From positions 1 to 50,921 of the forward strand of contig CALYLX010000122.1 of the NCBI GenBank assembly GCA_944990035.1: DNA of 50,921 nucleotides. Reading direction: 5' to 3'. How positions within the stretch are numbered: the first letter of the stretch is position 1; each line of letters opens with the position of its first letter. Of this stretch, positions 1-11,778 are shown in pieces. The position numbers and the translations under genes were made by a program. The DNA is from Clitopilus passeckerianus (lineage: Eukaryota; Basidiomycota; Agaricomycetes; Agaricales; Entolomataceae). Below the pieces are notes generated by a model. It saw nothing but the letters and a program-made list of their open reading frames with translations. It did no database searches and was not told where the DNA came from.

Positions 1-277
1 AGAAAAATCAAATTAATAACGACTTTAATGACCATCAAGTAACGATCTTTTCGTGAGACTTGAGCATTAGGAGACGATATATTATTCTTAAGGTTGGCGA
101 TAAGTCCTACAATTTTGTAAAGGTATTATTTTGGGCGCGTCGTAGTGGTCTCCAGTTGTCCGAATTCGGAGGGACAACAAGTAGCGTTCTAAGGAGAAGG
201 AAGTGCAAACCTCAGCCCGAATTTGATATTCCGAATTTGAATTCACGAACCGGGGCGCGGATCACACAAAGAAGTCC

Positions 278-1003
278 TCAAGACTGGGTGAAGAGGTCGG
301 AAGTCTGTCCAGCGAGTGGTCGCCCCGCAGCTACGTAGTGTACGTTGTCCCCTCCAAGATAACCCCGTTGTCGCTTCTTTGAACGTGATAGGGCCGATTC
401 GCGCTGGGGTCGGAAGGTAAAGGACCATTTCCGATATCGCTGCTGCCCAGGGTTCTAGTGGAGGTCCGTGGTCGTGGTCGACGTGATGCTGATCGTTGTC
501 GTCGTCAGAGGTGCTCTAAAACATGTAAGAAATGAGGAGAACTCACCGATGAATTCTTCTGAGCTGCCGTGTCCTGCCTGCGAGTCATGTCGCCGACGTC
601 ATCCAGTGATGGCTCAGCGCAGTGACTAAAATTTGCCGGGTGGTCCCTTGTACAACTTTTGAGAGTTCAGTCGAGTATGGGTCTTGTGAGGGCTCGAGAG
701 GGGACTCTGGCATGTCGTAGTCGTCGATCTCGTCTTGGAATGTGCACCCGCAGAACATGGGGCCAGATGACGTATCTTCGTCCTGGCTAGCCGACGAACT
801 TGAGGATTGCGAGTGGTCTGGGGCTAAGGAGGCTGATAATTAGTCTCAGTAGGGTGTTGTAGGCAGGAGGGGTACACACATCGGTCGTAGCTGTACAAGC
901 CCATCACCCCAGGGCATGGGCCAGCGCCGAACTGAGCACTCTCAGCAATGTGATCGTGTTGTTGCTGAGAAGCGCATGGATAGTACGTGGTCGACGGTGG
1001 CAT
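278..1003 (-). CDS. Hidden acidic Ser/Asp-rich protein, unknown function
   Basis: I do not recognise this protein. Reading the minus strand from an ATG at 1003 gives a coherent polypeptide starting MPPSTTYY, with a poly-serine stretch (about residues 65-75), an acidic block containing FQDEIDDYDMPESP, then DDVGDMTRRQD and an Asp/His-rich last exon. A probable 31-nt GT-AG intron with a TTTTAG acceptor lies near 508-538, though it is short for this genome. A TATAAA-like box on the minus strand (about 1067-1072) lies some 65 nt upstream of the ATG. The frame has to change at least twice. At about 825-827 a T run seems to have lost one base, and at 638-640 a C run seems to have lost one. A further shift is needed near the end, and the stop at 278-280 assumes it. 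The gene may be species- or clade-specific. Exon borders and the C-terminus are uncertain. Confidence 0.4.
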
Positions 1004-4000
1004 GCTGGCTTAAACTTTGTTGTCTTGGTGGTGGTAAGAGTCAGAAGCCAAGATGTTACAAGCAATTTATATGACTTGTTCGCGTTCTTTGTCGTGATGG
1101 CTCTGGAACCGAAGTCGTATTTTAGGAGAAATTCCGCGCCAACGTTCAACTTTAACTTTTGAATTCAAAGTCAATTGTTTTTCCAAAGAAACGTTGTGAA
1201 GCAGAGAGGATGAAGCGAAGCATTGGCTGGCTGAACGGTTTTGTGTGCCAGCGGACGTCATGGCGGAGATGAAGCGTAGTAATTGTTCACGCGAGATCTG
1301 ACAACATTCTACGATTTACGTGGACACGAACACGATACAACTAACATGGACACACAATAACAGCTTACGGGGTTGCAAAGCTCAATACAATTCATACCAT
1401 TCAGAGACCAAAGTGTAACTGAATCGTGCACAAAGCGCTTAACAGACCCACAAACCAGTGTTATAGGGGTCCAGGGACAGGCAAGGAACACAGTCTTGAT
1501 TGCCTATGTGGCGAACCGGCGTTCTTCTTCGCTGCGGCGCCATATCTGGAAACTTCCACATCCAAAGACCGAAGTGATGCTGGTACTAGCGTCTACCTTG
1601 GTGCTGGGAAGAGATCTGGAAAGTTCCAGTCCGATGTCGGTGCTCAGCGGCCTATGAATTACGACAAAGATCAGAAAGGTGAAAAATTTGTTAGACAAAG
1701 GTTCTACCTTGTTTAGGTAGGGGGAATTTTCACCCAGAAGATGACACAGGCAGCCAATATAAAGGTGGGACTGGCACACATCCATTAAACACTGGGATTG
1801 CTTCGACAGTTGTGTGTCTGATGGTATGGGATATCTCCTCTTCGCGCGGTGCTATCATGCACGCGTTTGCAGCCAGCTACTGTGTATGATTATTAGATTC
1901 CATATCCGTCGGAGAAAATCAACATGAAAGGTCCTACATGTAATCCAATGCAGTGGCTTCTTGAAAGACCAGCCTTCCAAAGACGCACAAATCCACCATA
2001 AAAGGGCAAAATCACTGGCCGGTTATGCTAGAAAGAAGCCGGTGGGCGTTAGCCTGAAAGATGGATATAAAGGGTAAGCCTGACTCACGTTTTCTACAGC
2101 TGGTCGAAAGCAGGGCCCGAAAGCTGTTTGTTGCAAAAGCTAGCGAGGTCATTGTGTGTACACTGAAGCTCCTTGGGTCTTCACGCAATGAATTAAACGC
2201 CTCAGAGGTAGACTTTCAAACACCGAGATTTGTGTAAAAGCTCATTTTATCTATTCACGATATAGGAGGACGAGCGAAACAACACAGTATGAGCAGGACG
2301 TGATGGTGAAGAACGGAAATTCAGAAATCGCTGAGGTTCAGCCAAACGGCCTGATATAGTAGCACTTTCTCACGCTAAGCCCAGGCCAAAACCCGGGTTC
2401 TGGTGACTTGGTCCAATGTTCTTGCTCATAACCACTGGGCAAGCCACTGAGATGACTTGAGGCAACGCTTCGAAGTATACACTGTGCTAGCTGCTGTGAT
2501 ACCCCGATCCAAGGACTGAATAACTGATCTCCTCCGCTTGAAACTGCTTCAAGGAACAAAGTAGCTGATTGTTAGAGGCTTAATTGGTAGGTGGGGCCGA
2601 TTCTTAGTATTAGATGCCAGTTCAACCACCAGTTACTTACTGGGAGTCGAGCTCGTGCTTGACTGGTGAATACTGCCACAAAGAGATAGTGCGCAGGACA
2701 CCAGGACTCACTATAGATTCTCTTGGTTTAGTCCCGGGCAAAAGTTTGTTCGAAGGCTTACGGATGTTGTTGCGCTCGACGTCAACATTGTGTCATACCA
2801 ATTTCGTGACATGATTCTCTCCGTCACCTCTCTCACATCAGGAAAGGCGGTCAATGAGCGTCTGTTCTGTTCTACTCTAGACCTGACCTATGAACTGGCT
2901 TATCATCTTATTGGGACGCTTCTAGAACGTGCCTTACCCCGATTGGTCGTGATTGCGAATTAGGAGGCAGTGGCTTGTGAAGAAATGTGTTGCAACTCAT
3001 GCGTATTATGGTAGGCATTTTCTCACTACAAATGAGTATAAACTAAGCATGCTTCTTCTGTGGGGTACGTGCTTCTAGCTTGAGCTCCCTCCATCCACTC
3101 TTAATTAATTTACAGTTTTCTCTGGATTTCCTGGGAGAATGGTTGTCCCTTCAAATCACTGGCACCGGCTGTGTCCATAATATAGCACACACGCCGAACA
3201 CGAGCCGCAGGTACAAAGCAACCTATCTCTGAAAAATGTTTGTCACAAGACCAGACCACTCATTGGCACCGAAACCTTTTCCAGCTTGGTCGTTGAGCTT
3301 CGGAAGGCCTCAGGTTAGGTTTCCAAGGGAAAAGAAGACGTTCGTAACTTCGACAAATCGTCAGAAGCCAACAGCCCTGAAGAATCGAGAAGGTAATGTC
3401 GGAAAAAATGTCATGAAGAAGTCCTTCTGGCCTGTCCCCGGACATGCTGCGAACCTCTGTACACGAGCCACTCGTCGCCGGCAAAACCTCCCACATGGAG
3501 CCTCAACGCACTTGCAAATTTGAAGCTGTGCACCGACCTCCATTGACCGATGTCTCCCCAGATCTCTGCAACGTTGAAGACGCCTTCGAGGGCCCCTTGC
3601 GATCTTCTCGGACTGATAATCGGATGGTGGTCTGGATGAAGCAATATTACGACCTGGATGGATGTGATAGGTGAAGAGAAGAGGGAGACAGGGTCAATGT
3701 AGGATGAGGCCAGGAGGAATTTAACGCCTCGGGCCGTGCAAGATAGGTTTTATACATTCCTTCAAGTATACTTCTGTTCGATTAGTACAAGTTTCCTCGA
3801 ATCAAACAACTTCCAAACCTACTTGAATGAGATCGAGAGCAAAGTCTGGATATTTCATGGAGAATCTTGAGTGCATGGTCTGAAGCATGTTCGGCTCCTT
3901 TAATCTCAGGTTGCCTTCGATGCCGACCTCTGATACGCGCATGTTCCTTTGTAATGTCGAGAAAGTCAAGACGGCGAGTCAATCAAAACTGGCAATCAGT

Positions 4001-4089
4001 TGTAACACCTGGTAAGCCTCATGGCTCAACTTTTCTTTGTTATAACCGAAGCCGACTCATTATGCCTCCATAGCTCGTCCTGACGTATT
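1004..4089. other. Gene-poor stretch
   Basis: Only short overlapping reading frames of 60-96 codons occur on both strands. None shows a recognisable domain, a consistent intron pattern or a convincing start context. The densest patch of overlapping frames is 3236-3674. I see no reverse transcriptase or transposase motif, no terminal repeats and no RNA gene. Confidence 0.5.
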
Positions 4090-5432
4090 ATGGCGCCCAG
4101 CCAGCTCAGACTTTGTGAAAGGCTGCTTCTGCTGCGATTGTGTGGACAGACTAGCGGTTTTGAAGGTCCCCGATGGGATTTGCTGCAGGGTCCCTCAGGC
4201 GCTATCAAAAACGACACCAGAACAGAGTTGGCGATACTCAATGCGATATGTCTCTTCCTGCAGACAGACGAGGACGGAGATCGAGTCGCTGCAGCCCTTG
4301 ACAGAGACTATGCCCCTCCAAAACTCGTCCTTGCGCGCTCAATCCCCGTCACCCAAGCTCACATTGATACGGCACACGAATTCCTCTCGCTGATACAGGA
4401 TTCAAAGGGAGAGAGCTGATCAGGGCTACTTTCCACATTGTACGTCGCAATCGACTGGGATATGTGGAGGCGAAGATACGTCATATCCACGAGGCCTTGC
4501 TTACATTTTACACTGGACCTGCATCCTGTCCTCGGGAATTGGCTGAGTACGAGCCACTTACCAACCTCCAGGAGGAGTTTCCAGCAGCAGTTGCGTTTCT
4601 AAACGACCTGTACCCTGAACCACAGGAGAAACCAGCAGCCAAGGACATCGTGTTCTCCCTCTTACAGCGGTTGACAGACCTGTCTTCCGAGAATTTCAGC
4701 GACATGGATGAGGAGAAAGCATTGGACACTTTTCTGGCCCTGTTGAATGGTGGGAGGCTCCTTCGACACGCCCGCCTATTCCAGAGCTGGGCCACATTTG
4801 TTCCAGATTCCGGCCTGCGCCAGAGCTTAGACGATATTCTGCAGTACGCCAATGTTGTTCATATCTACAACGCTATTAAACGCTGGTATCCGACTGGGGA
4901 CATGCCCATTCGTTGGATTCATATTACGGAGGAAGATCGATACCACCAAGAATCCTAGATTTACCCCACGAACCCATCTCCATAATTGCACATACCCTCT
5001 GCACATCAGTCGAATCTGAACCCTGCACATCTCTCTGCACAGATCATCCAGATGTGCAGGAACGCTGGGATAAACACCGAACTGTCCATACCCGACTTCA
5101 TCCAGAAATGCAGATCGTTCTCGACCTCAGCTACTTTACCATACATTTCCCCCAACATTTGGGAGATACCCACAACGGGCATTGGCCTAAGTGGGGAAAG
5201 TTGTGTGTGCTGCGTACATTGGATCAATGTATTCAACCTGATGTCATGCATGCGTTGGACCCTGAGCAATTCTGACAGCCCCGCGCCTTTAGATGAAACG
5301 TGGAGGGGTGCAGGCAAGAAGCTGTTGGATGAGGTTATGGGACCCAGGGGCACATTCACGCCTGATCGGCAAGTCTTTGACTTTGTTCGTTCGTTGATGC
5401 TGCAGAAATTCGATAGATTACCAGACTGGTGA
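4090..5432 (+). CDS. Hypothetical protein, unknown function
   Basis: I do not recognise this protein. An ATG at 4090 opens a frame ending in KGES at 4419. The next segment begins one frame over (ATFHIVRRNRLGYVEAKIRH and onward) and runs to 4958. A third segment from about 4913 reads through DLPHEPISIIAH to MHALDPEQF at 5275. The last segment carries DETWRGAGKKLLDEVMGPRG and FDFVRSLMLQKFDRLPDW and ends with TGA at 5430-5432. Each segment looks like real protein, with many charged and aromatic residues and no low complexity, and they lie in order on one strand. The first break, at about 4412, fits one lost base. The real start could lie upstream, because an AG acceptor precedes another open frame near 4073. 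No membrane segment or signal peptide is visible. It converges on VPS35, with a gap of about 200 bp. Confidence 0.5.
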
Positions 5433-5636
5433 AAGGACGGCGAAAGACATTCACGATCGATACTATACTAGATGAGGTCAAGCGGGCTGGCCCTCATAGG
5501 TAGAGATCTACAGCAGAGATCTAGAGTACCTAACAAGAAATCCTCCCTGGTTGATGTTACATACAAACGGGTTGAACACCTGAATACAGTACAAACAAAT
5601 GGAATAGAGATCTCCAAACAACGAAATTCTGTCTGC

Positions 5637-8600
5637 TCATCGATTCAACCCCATTTTGAGAAGAGCCCCGACAATGTCCACTTCATCCCATCGAGGATCA
5701 GGTGAATTGCCATTAGGAGCAGAGTTCTTCCTCCTTTGGATATAGGCCAGGGAATTCCTGAAATGTCTTATGATCATTTCAGGTGTCTGGACTCCCTCAA
5801 TGAGGCCGGGAGGAGCACGTTGTGATGGGTGTACGTCTGGTGAGGAGACGTTGTCGATGCTTTGAGAAATCAGCTCAACCAAGCTGTTCACGAATTTCGC
5901 GGCAACCTGTTAGAGAGGTGTGTCAGTGATCCAAAGTAGAGTTCCATGGGGCTTGGTGCTTACAGCAGGTGCTCCACGGTCGAAGTAGTAAAGGTATTGA
6001 TCCAAGGTATCACAATAGAGTTGGACAGTGACAATCTCCTCGATGGCGGAATTTGCAATCCGTAATGATTTCTGCAAGCACTCAAGGACGCGTTTGCTAT
6101 CTTGGTAAGGATACTTTCCAACATAACATCAGTATTCAAACGGGCTCTCATGAAGCGAATATACTTACAGCTTTGACGGTGTTTTCCCCGTCCACGTCCT
6201 CCTGAGCAGGTTTCTCAGAGACCTCCTTCTTCTTAGCTTCTTCGTCCTCGCCTTCACCTTCCGCAGGCTGGGGGCTTCTTGCCACCATAAATGGCTAGCG
6301 AGTCCGACAGCTGTCGCTTGATGACTCTTCTTCAACAGCTTGGCGCCATGTAGCGCAGCCTTCGTGATCAGAGTGTCGTAATTGTCCACGCCGAAAACCT
6401 TTGCGCCGGCCAGCGTGCCAATGATGAGAGTGATAGCTTGGAGCTGAGCACGAGACTCAGATATGCTATCCTCATACACGCTGAATGCTTGCACGTAGAA
6501 GTCGTAGGTGAGATCTTCGAATCCACACTCATCCGCGATCTGAGCGGAGAGAAGGAAGAGCCGAAGCGCAATCGTCGGTGCCTCAATTTGAGTGGCCAAA
6601 TAGAGAGTGAGCTGTCGCACGAATTTGAGAATGGTGGACACTCGGCTCTGCCAATCTTCCTCCATATGCTCCCTGTTCTTGTATCGTCTGCAGAGTTTGA
6701 TGGAGGATGTGATGAGGGCGGGGAATGTGAAGCGCATACGCTCCCCTCCGAGGTCGAAATGTCTTCGCGCAACTTGGAGTTCGTATTGTACGTCTAGGGA
6801 CTCGGCTCGGAATAGATGAACCATCCTTGCGACCCATCCCTGCTCTTCGGCCATCTCCTCTCGCTCTAGCGAGTACGGTCCCTGTCGCCTGATATCCTTA
6901 ATATTGGCCTGCACTGCGGCAGGGTTTGCGTTGGCAGGATTCGAGTCGACCTGGTCCTTGATGAGGACGTGACACAGCTCCAGGACACCGTCGACATCTT
7001 CCGGAGTTTCGATGATAGTTTCGTTCTTCAGGACGGATGACACGATGGAATGGGCGATCGACCGTCGAGTAGAGAAAAGTTGTTTGGTGAGTAGGGGAAC
7101 GTAGTTCGGTATCGCAAGTAGTGTCAGAACAGATTGGTAGGAGTTGATTGGGGCAACCAGTAAGGCTGCAAGGTTGGATGTTGTTTGAGGTGCGTGAAGA
7201 TCAGGGCTATTGGCATATTGTAAGCTGGGATGTATGTGGTAAATGAACTAGACGAAATACCTCTCTGTGAACTCCTTGATCTTTTCCGCTGCAAAGGAGA
7301 GGATTTGATCCACATACTCCAGTCGATCGGGGTAACAGCTGAGGGAGAGGTTGGTAAGGGATACGAATAGAGCTGTGATGTCCTGAATTGACAGATCGGG
7401 TCGGGCCTATTGACAGAAAATTATAAGTTCGGTTATTTTGAGCTTGTTAGAAGAAGGTAGGACTGACTTTGATAAGCTCGACAACTTGCTTCCAGAACAC
7501 CTCAAACAACTGCACGTCCTCCGGAACGCCCCTGAACTTCCTCGCAGGGGAACCCTCCTTCTCCTTCCCTTTATTTCCATTAACTGGCACATCCACTATA
7601 TCCACTATCGCCGGTCCAGCTGCTTCTGACAACGTCGGTGACGACACCACAGAATCCGCAGGCGTAGGTGACTGTGGTGTAGGAGGGACATCTTGTGATC
7701 CCCACTCATTGGCGGTATCCGACTCCGTGGTAGTGGGCGAGAGTGCGCGATACGCACCATTCTCGCGAGCACGAGCTTTCTGGACCTTGACTTTCTCCGC
7801 GAGACGCTTAGCAGCGGCTTCTTCTTGACGCTTGGTCTCCTCTGGGTCTTCGGTCTCGGCTTCGCGGGCGGCGTATGCTGCGAGCCTGTCGATAAGGGCA
7901 ATTACGATCTGTTTGATGTTGACCTTGGGGTGGAGCTGGGCGGTGGCGGAAAGGAAGGGGCCAAGGGTGTGAAGGTGGAATTCGTCTGTGAATACCTGAA
8001 GGAAATAATTTTGAGCAAATGAAGAGGTATGTCGGATGGTAAAGGGAGCTGACCTGGATTACGACTTCCATAAGGTATTCTTGAGCGATGACATCCTTGC
8101 AGTTTACAACTTGCTGCAATATGCTGGGCAGTATTGTTCGTTGATACATGTCCAGGTCGACACCGTCCAACTGGCTCAGGCGAACCAAGTTTGTGCCAAC
8201 CAGAATCCTCAGCTCCCGACGCTCCAGTTCACGCTTTTCCCTATCGCGTGAATGACCTTGATGTTGTAGGCGGACCCATAGTTTGTTCATCTCGATGAAG
8301 TTCGTCAGAACAAACGCAATCGAGTCTTGCAGGCATCCACCAGGTCTGCAAAGATGAGCTTTGAGCTGAAAATCAGAACGGCGTACATACCCTGGCTCCA
8401 GGCCCTCTGGAAGATGGTCTCTAGTTTGGCCACTGAGATAATGACGCAAGAAGAGACCACGGATAGGATGTAAAACGCCACGGGACATTTCCATCATGTC
8501 CTTCATTATCTCCTTCACCGGAGCATCTGGGACGGACATGTAAACAGAGCCCACTGTTATCATCAAGTAGAGACGGGGATGATGTTGCCAGCATATTGGA

Positions 8601-8999
8601 CTAGTTCGTAGAGGTCGGCCAAGTGGTGTCGGTTCTGTGTGTGCGCATCGTAGAGATAGTTGGAAAGGTGCCTTAGTGCATCGAATACGGCCATATCTGG
8701 GATGCGTGAGCTTCGGATGAACATGGAAGAATCGGCCGCTTACAGAGTTCGTAATACTGCTTCGGCGACAGGGAAGAAGTCCGCAGCTCTGCCAGCATTG
8801 TACTTGCGCTCTTCAGCGCATCCATTAGCTCGTCAAGTTCCTAGAAATCCGCCCAATAATCAGCTCGTTAACCATATTTTGAAGAAGGCTGCGCACGTAC
8901 CAGATGCCGCTTCATCTGCTGAACCTGGATTTTGACGGTATTAAGGGCTTCAGGAAGTCCCTTGACCTCCTCAGGAGGCTGCTGCACCACGGTGGCCAT
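5637..8999 (-). CDS. VPS35: Vacuolar protein sorting-associated protein 35 (retromer core subunit)
   Basis: VPS35 is the large alpha-solenoid subunit of retromer, the endosome-to-Golgi cargo-recycling coat. The minus strand encodes about 950 residues in nine exons with eight short GT-AG introns. The start is the ATG at 8999 ([12 protein letters not shown]). Diagnostic stretches include [55 protein letters not shown] and, in the C-terminal half, [20 protein letters not shown]. The protein ends [15 protein letters not shown] Ser/Pro-rich acidic insert at about 7600-7800 is a species-specific linker between solenoid repeats. In the penultimate region the frame changes at a run of five G on the plus strand (6270-6274). 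With a sixth base it would continue into an acidic Glu/Lys-rich linker ([10 protein letters not shown]), so I read one lost base there. Otherwise the gene is intact. The identification is secure. Confidence 0.93.
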
Positions 9000-9438
9000 T
9001 GTTGACTGCCTCAAGGATAACTTTACTGCAGCAAAACGGACAAGCTAGCGCCTAGGACTGTGGAACCTGTGTCGGGATGATGTACGTTCACCACAGCGTT
9101 TGTTTGGCTCAACTTTGGTTAGCTGCCCGAATTGGTAATCCTCCATCCCTGCGGTTACCATCGTTGAACATTCCGCTGTAGGTTTCGCTGTTGGCAATGG
9201 TCTTTGTAGTTGGCGCGATGTTCAAACATGTCGCCTTTGAACGAATTAGGCTTGACAGGATTATCTCGCTTAAAATCACAGAATGAGCCTTGAGGCTGCC
9301 TCACTTTTGTCTTCCGTAATCTCCAGAAACTCCTCCCTGAAAACGTTTCATTGTCAACCGTCATCTTGTCTTTACAACAATAGCTTCTGAGAAGAAACCA
9401 AAAGCCGTCCTGAGTATAACACAGTTTTCTATACTCAA
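9000..9438. other. VPS35 upstream region
   Basis: This is the promoter side of VPS35 and the 5' flank of the tRNA gene. A minus-strand frame of 136 codons crosses it but runs straight through the tRNA gene, so I do not call it. I see nothing else. Confidence 0.5.
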
Positions 9439-9510
9439 GGTTGAATGGTCTAGTGGTTATGATCTCTGTCTCACACACAGAGGGTCTCCAGTTCGATCCT
9501 GGATTCAACC
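9439..9510 (+). tRNA. tRNA-Val(CAC)
   Basis: These 72 nt fold as a complete cloverleaf with no intron. The acceptor stem GGTTGAA (9439-9445) pairs fully with TTCAACC (9504-9510). The D arm contains the AGTGGTTA loop. The anticodon stem TCTGT/ACAGA encloses the loop CTCACAC, with anticodon CAC at 9472-9474. The T arm is TCCAG, loop TTCGATC, CTGGA. The D stem is short, with a G-T pair. The anticodon reads the valine codon GTG. The TTCGATC loop is the B box of an internal RNA polymerase III promoter. Confidence 0.95.
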
Positions 9511-9512
9511 AA

Positions 9513-9517
9513 TTTTT
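9513..9517 (+). terminator. RNA polymerase III T-run terminator
   Basis: Five T residues begin two bases after the tRNA 3' end. This is the usual RNA polymerase III stop signal. Confidence 0.85.
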
Positions 9518-10310
9518 CTTTTCCTTCCTTCGACCTTGGCCACGCCCAAGATCATGTGGAGCCAATCCTATACAGCAATAATCAAGTTGACCTGACGTGG
9601 ATGAGCTCGAAACCCCAGGAAGATAGACTGTTCAGACGTGATTGCTTTGCTCGAAGACACATCCATTGCCTCATCGCCTCTCGCTGACATTGGCCATCGC
9701 TAATGGCACCTGCACCACGACTAATCAAGGTGAGCCCTGTGACTGCTTTATTCAAGTTGGAACTGGTTGATAACGTCGCCAACTTCGCACAGTGGCTCGG
9801 GACCATCCCCGTTACAGCATCGTGATTTTGCCAAACCTGTTGATTATTGGGTTCAATCCTGAACTATACCAACTTTTTCCTTCTTTTGTCAAGGGTCAAC
9901 GTCGTTCCTCCCCATCTATGAATGCACCGACTTCGTACTCGCACTGGACCCTTGGTTTGGTTTGTTCTAGTCAAGAGGAGAATATCGACGAATCGGAGGC
10001 AACCTCTGTATTTTGATGACCATCTTGCGCACACTGAAGACGAGAGTCCAAGGGGATGGTAGGCGCGGAATGCTTATTGCCAGCCTGAGCGCGTACAAAA
10101 GCAACCAGATATGCAGTTCTTACGGAACAAAATACCAAACTAAAATTACAAGTTGGATGGAAACTGGACGAAAACAAAGGGAGAAAATGAATGCAATTGC
10201 GGGTATACGAGCGCGTTGTGGAAAGAAGATGTCTATAGGAAGTGCTTGGTATCAAATTTTGTAAAAGTCTGTCGAGAACAATGAGGGACCCGATTGCCCT
10301 ACCAGACCCG
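9518..10310. other. Intergenic, no gene seen
   Basis: Short overlapping frames of 74-94 codons occur on both strands, none with motifs. This is probably the 3' flank of the next gene and spacer. Confidence 0.45.
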
Positions 10311-11778
10311 TTAGATGGCCAACTCGTCGAATCTTATAACCAGAGGCTCTGATGCCCCTTCCTGGTTCTTCTCCTTGGATAAATTGCTGAAAAGATTTAG
10401 AGTCAGATTCCTAAGAGAGCTTCGTTTGAAGGCTTACCAGTACGCTTTTATCAGAGCATTGATCAAGGGGGTGAATGTCTTCTGAACCGAAGCGACAACT
10501 TTGTCCATCTTCAGTTCCCGATTCGTCAAGAAATAAAGGCCGATGATTCCCATGAGCTGGAGATGCCCGATATCCCCAGAGTCAATCCTATCGGTGTTGG
10601 AGGGATCATGGATCGGGTATGTGAGCTGCCCCCTTCTGAACGCGCTGTCCATGATAAATGCCGCTGCCTTCTTGGATGTGAGCGCGCTTGTGATGGCCTG
10701 TAAAAATAACATATCGATTCATAGTGCAAGGATGTGAGTGAGGTTCAGGCTCACCTGGACTAATGGTTCATACTCTTCAGAGGTTAAACGGTGAACGGCG
10801 CTTGCAGTCGCGTCTCTGATATAGAGAGAAGCGTGTTGCTCGCCAACCCATGCCACCTGCTTGAGCATCTCGAGGCCCTTGTAGAATCCGAGCCGTCCCA
10901 GCCAAGGTCAAAGAAGGAAGGTCAACCCAGAAATTTTCGTCGGCGAGGGCTCCATGGAATGCAGTGTTCATCTCGGCCTCAAGAGAGTCGTCTTTCCAAG
11001 GTGAAAACCGGCCCAACAGTACTTGCGTCTTCACTGGAAGTGAAAGCGGAAACAAGATTCGATGCGGCTTCTTCGGCCTCTTCAAGAGCTGCTACGGATG
11101 AGGGACTCGGGAGTCTCCTTTTGGTGCTGACTATCCGTAAAACTGAGTCGTGACACCGCCAGGTGACTAAGTCGGTCCTCTCAACAAAATCGTCGATTGA
11201 CCACAGAGCGCGGCGCGGAGACAGCGCCGACGGGGTGCTACCAGGCTGGGAGAAAGATGCTGAGCAAATTTTGGGCTTCAAGGTTGGTTGCGTACCTTCC
11301 AACTGCAAAGACGACAAATGCGGACAAGAATGTATGCGCAATTTCATACAAGTCGCTGTAATGGTCTTCGTAGTTCGCCCCAAAAACATATGCAAAGGCG
11401 GTGACATCTGCGCTGTTCATTCCGGAGCTCGTAAGATAGAATTTCTGAGCATCCAACGAAGTTAGGGCCTCGTAGAGAGCCTGTTCGAGTGGTGTAAGTA
11501 TGCGAGGACGAGGAACTGACAAACATAAATGCGCATACAGTCAGGTTTTCGAAGGACAGGTCTTTGCATTTGTCGATGCAGTACTCGCAAGCGACGGCTT
11601 TGAAACATTCTAGCCCTCTAGAAAGGAACCTTTGGTATTCCTGAAGCTTTTCATCACAGAGCAGTTGCCCTCCAATAGCAGTCGCGTGACAAGAGAGGCT
11701 TGCCCATGAGGGGCAATCTTTTTGATACTTCACGAGCGTTGCGAACTCCATTATCGAGAGATTGGCAATTGTGACCAT
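10311..11778 (-). CDS. Hypothetical multi-exon protein, unknown function
   Basis: I do not recognise this protein. The minus strand from ATG 11778 reads MVTIANLSIMEFATLVKY and onward. An intron follows LSFENLT (donor GTATGC, acceptor GAACAG), and a second exon continues with ALYEALTSLDAQKFYLTSSG. Later segments contain EMNTAFHGALADENFWVDL, GLEMLKQVAWVGEQHASLYI, and a C-terminal exon with DSGDIGHLQLMGIIGLYFLT. A last intron (donor GTAAGC, acceptor TTTCAG) would lead to a stop at 10311-10313. The C-terminal half looks soluble and helical, like many basidiomycete-only proteins. The frame breaks at least twice (about 10900 and 10995), and the middle (10995-11240) could be read in more than one frame. 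It could therefore be either a decaying gene or a gene hit by sequence errors. Confidence 0.45.

Noticed and set aside
1824..1890. Short frame ending Tyr-Cys-Val-stop, at first reminiscent of a second pheromone
   Set aside because: The CaaX box is incomplete and nothing upstream resembles a precursor.
9155..9565. 136-codon minus-strand frame
   Set aside because: It runs across the tRNA-Val gene in antisense and has no motif.
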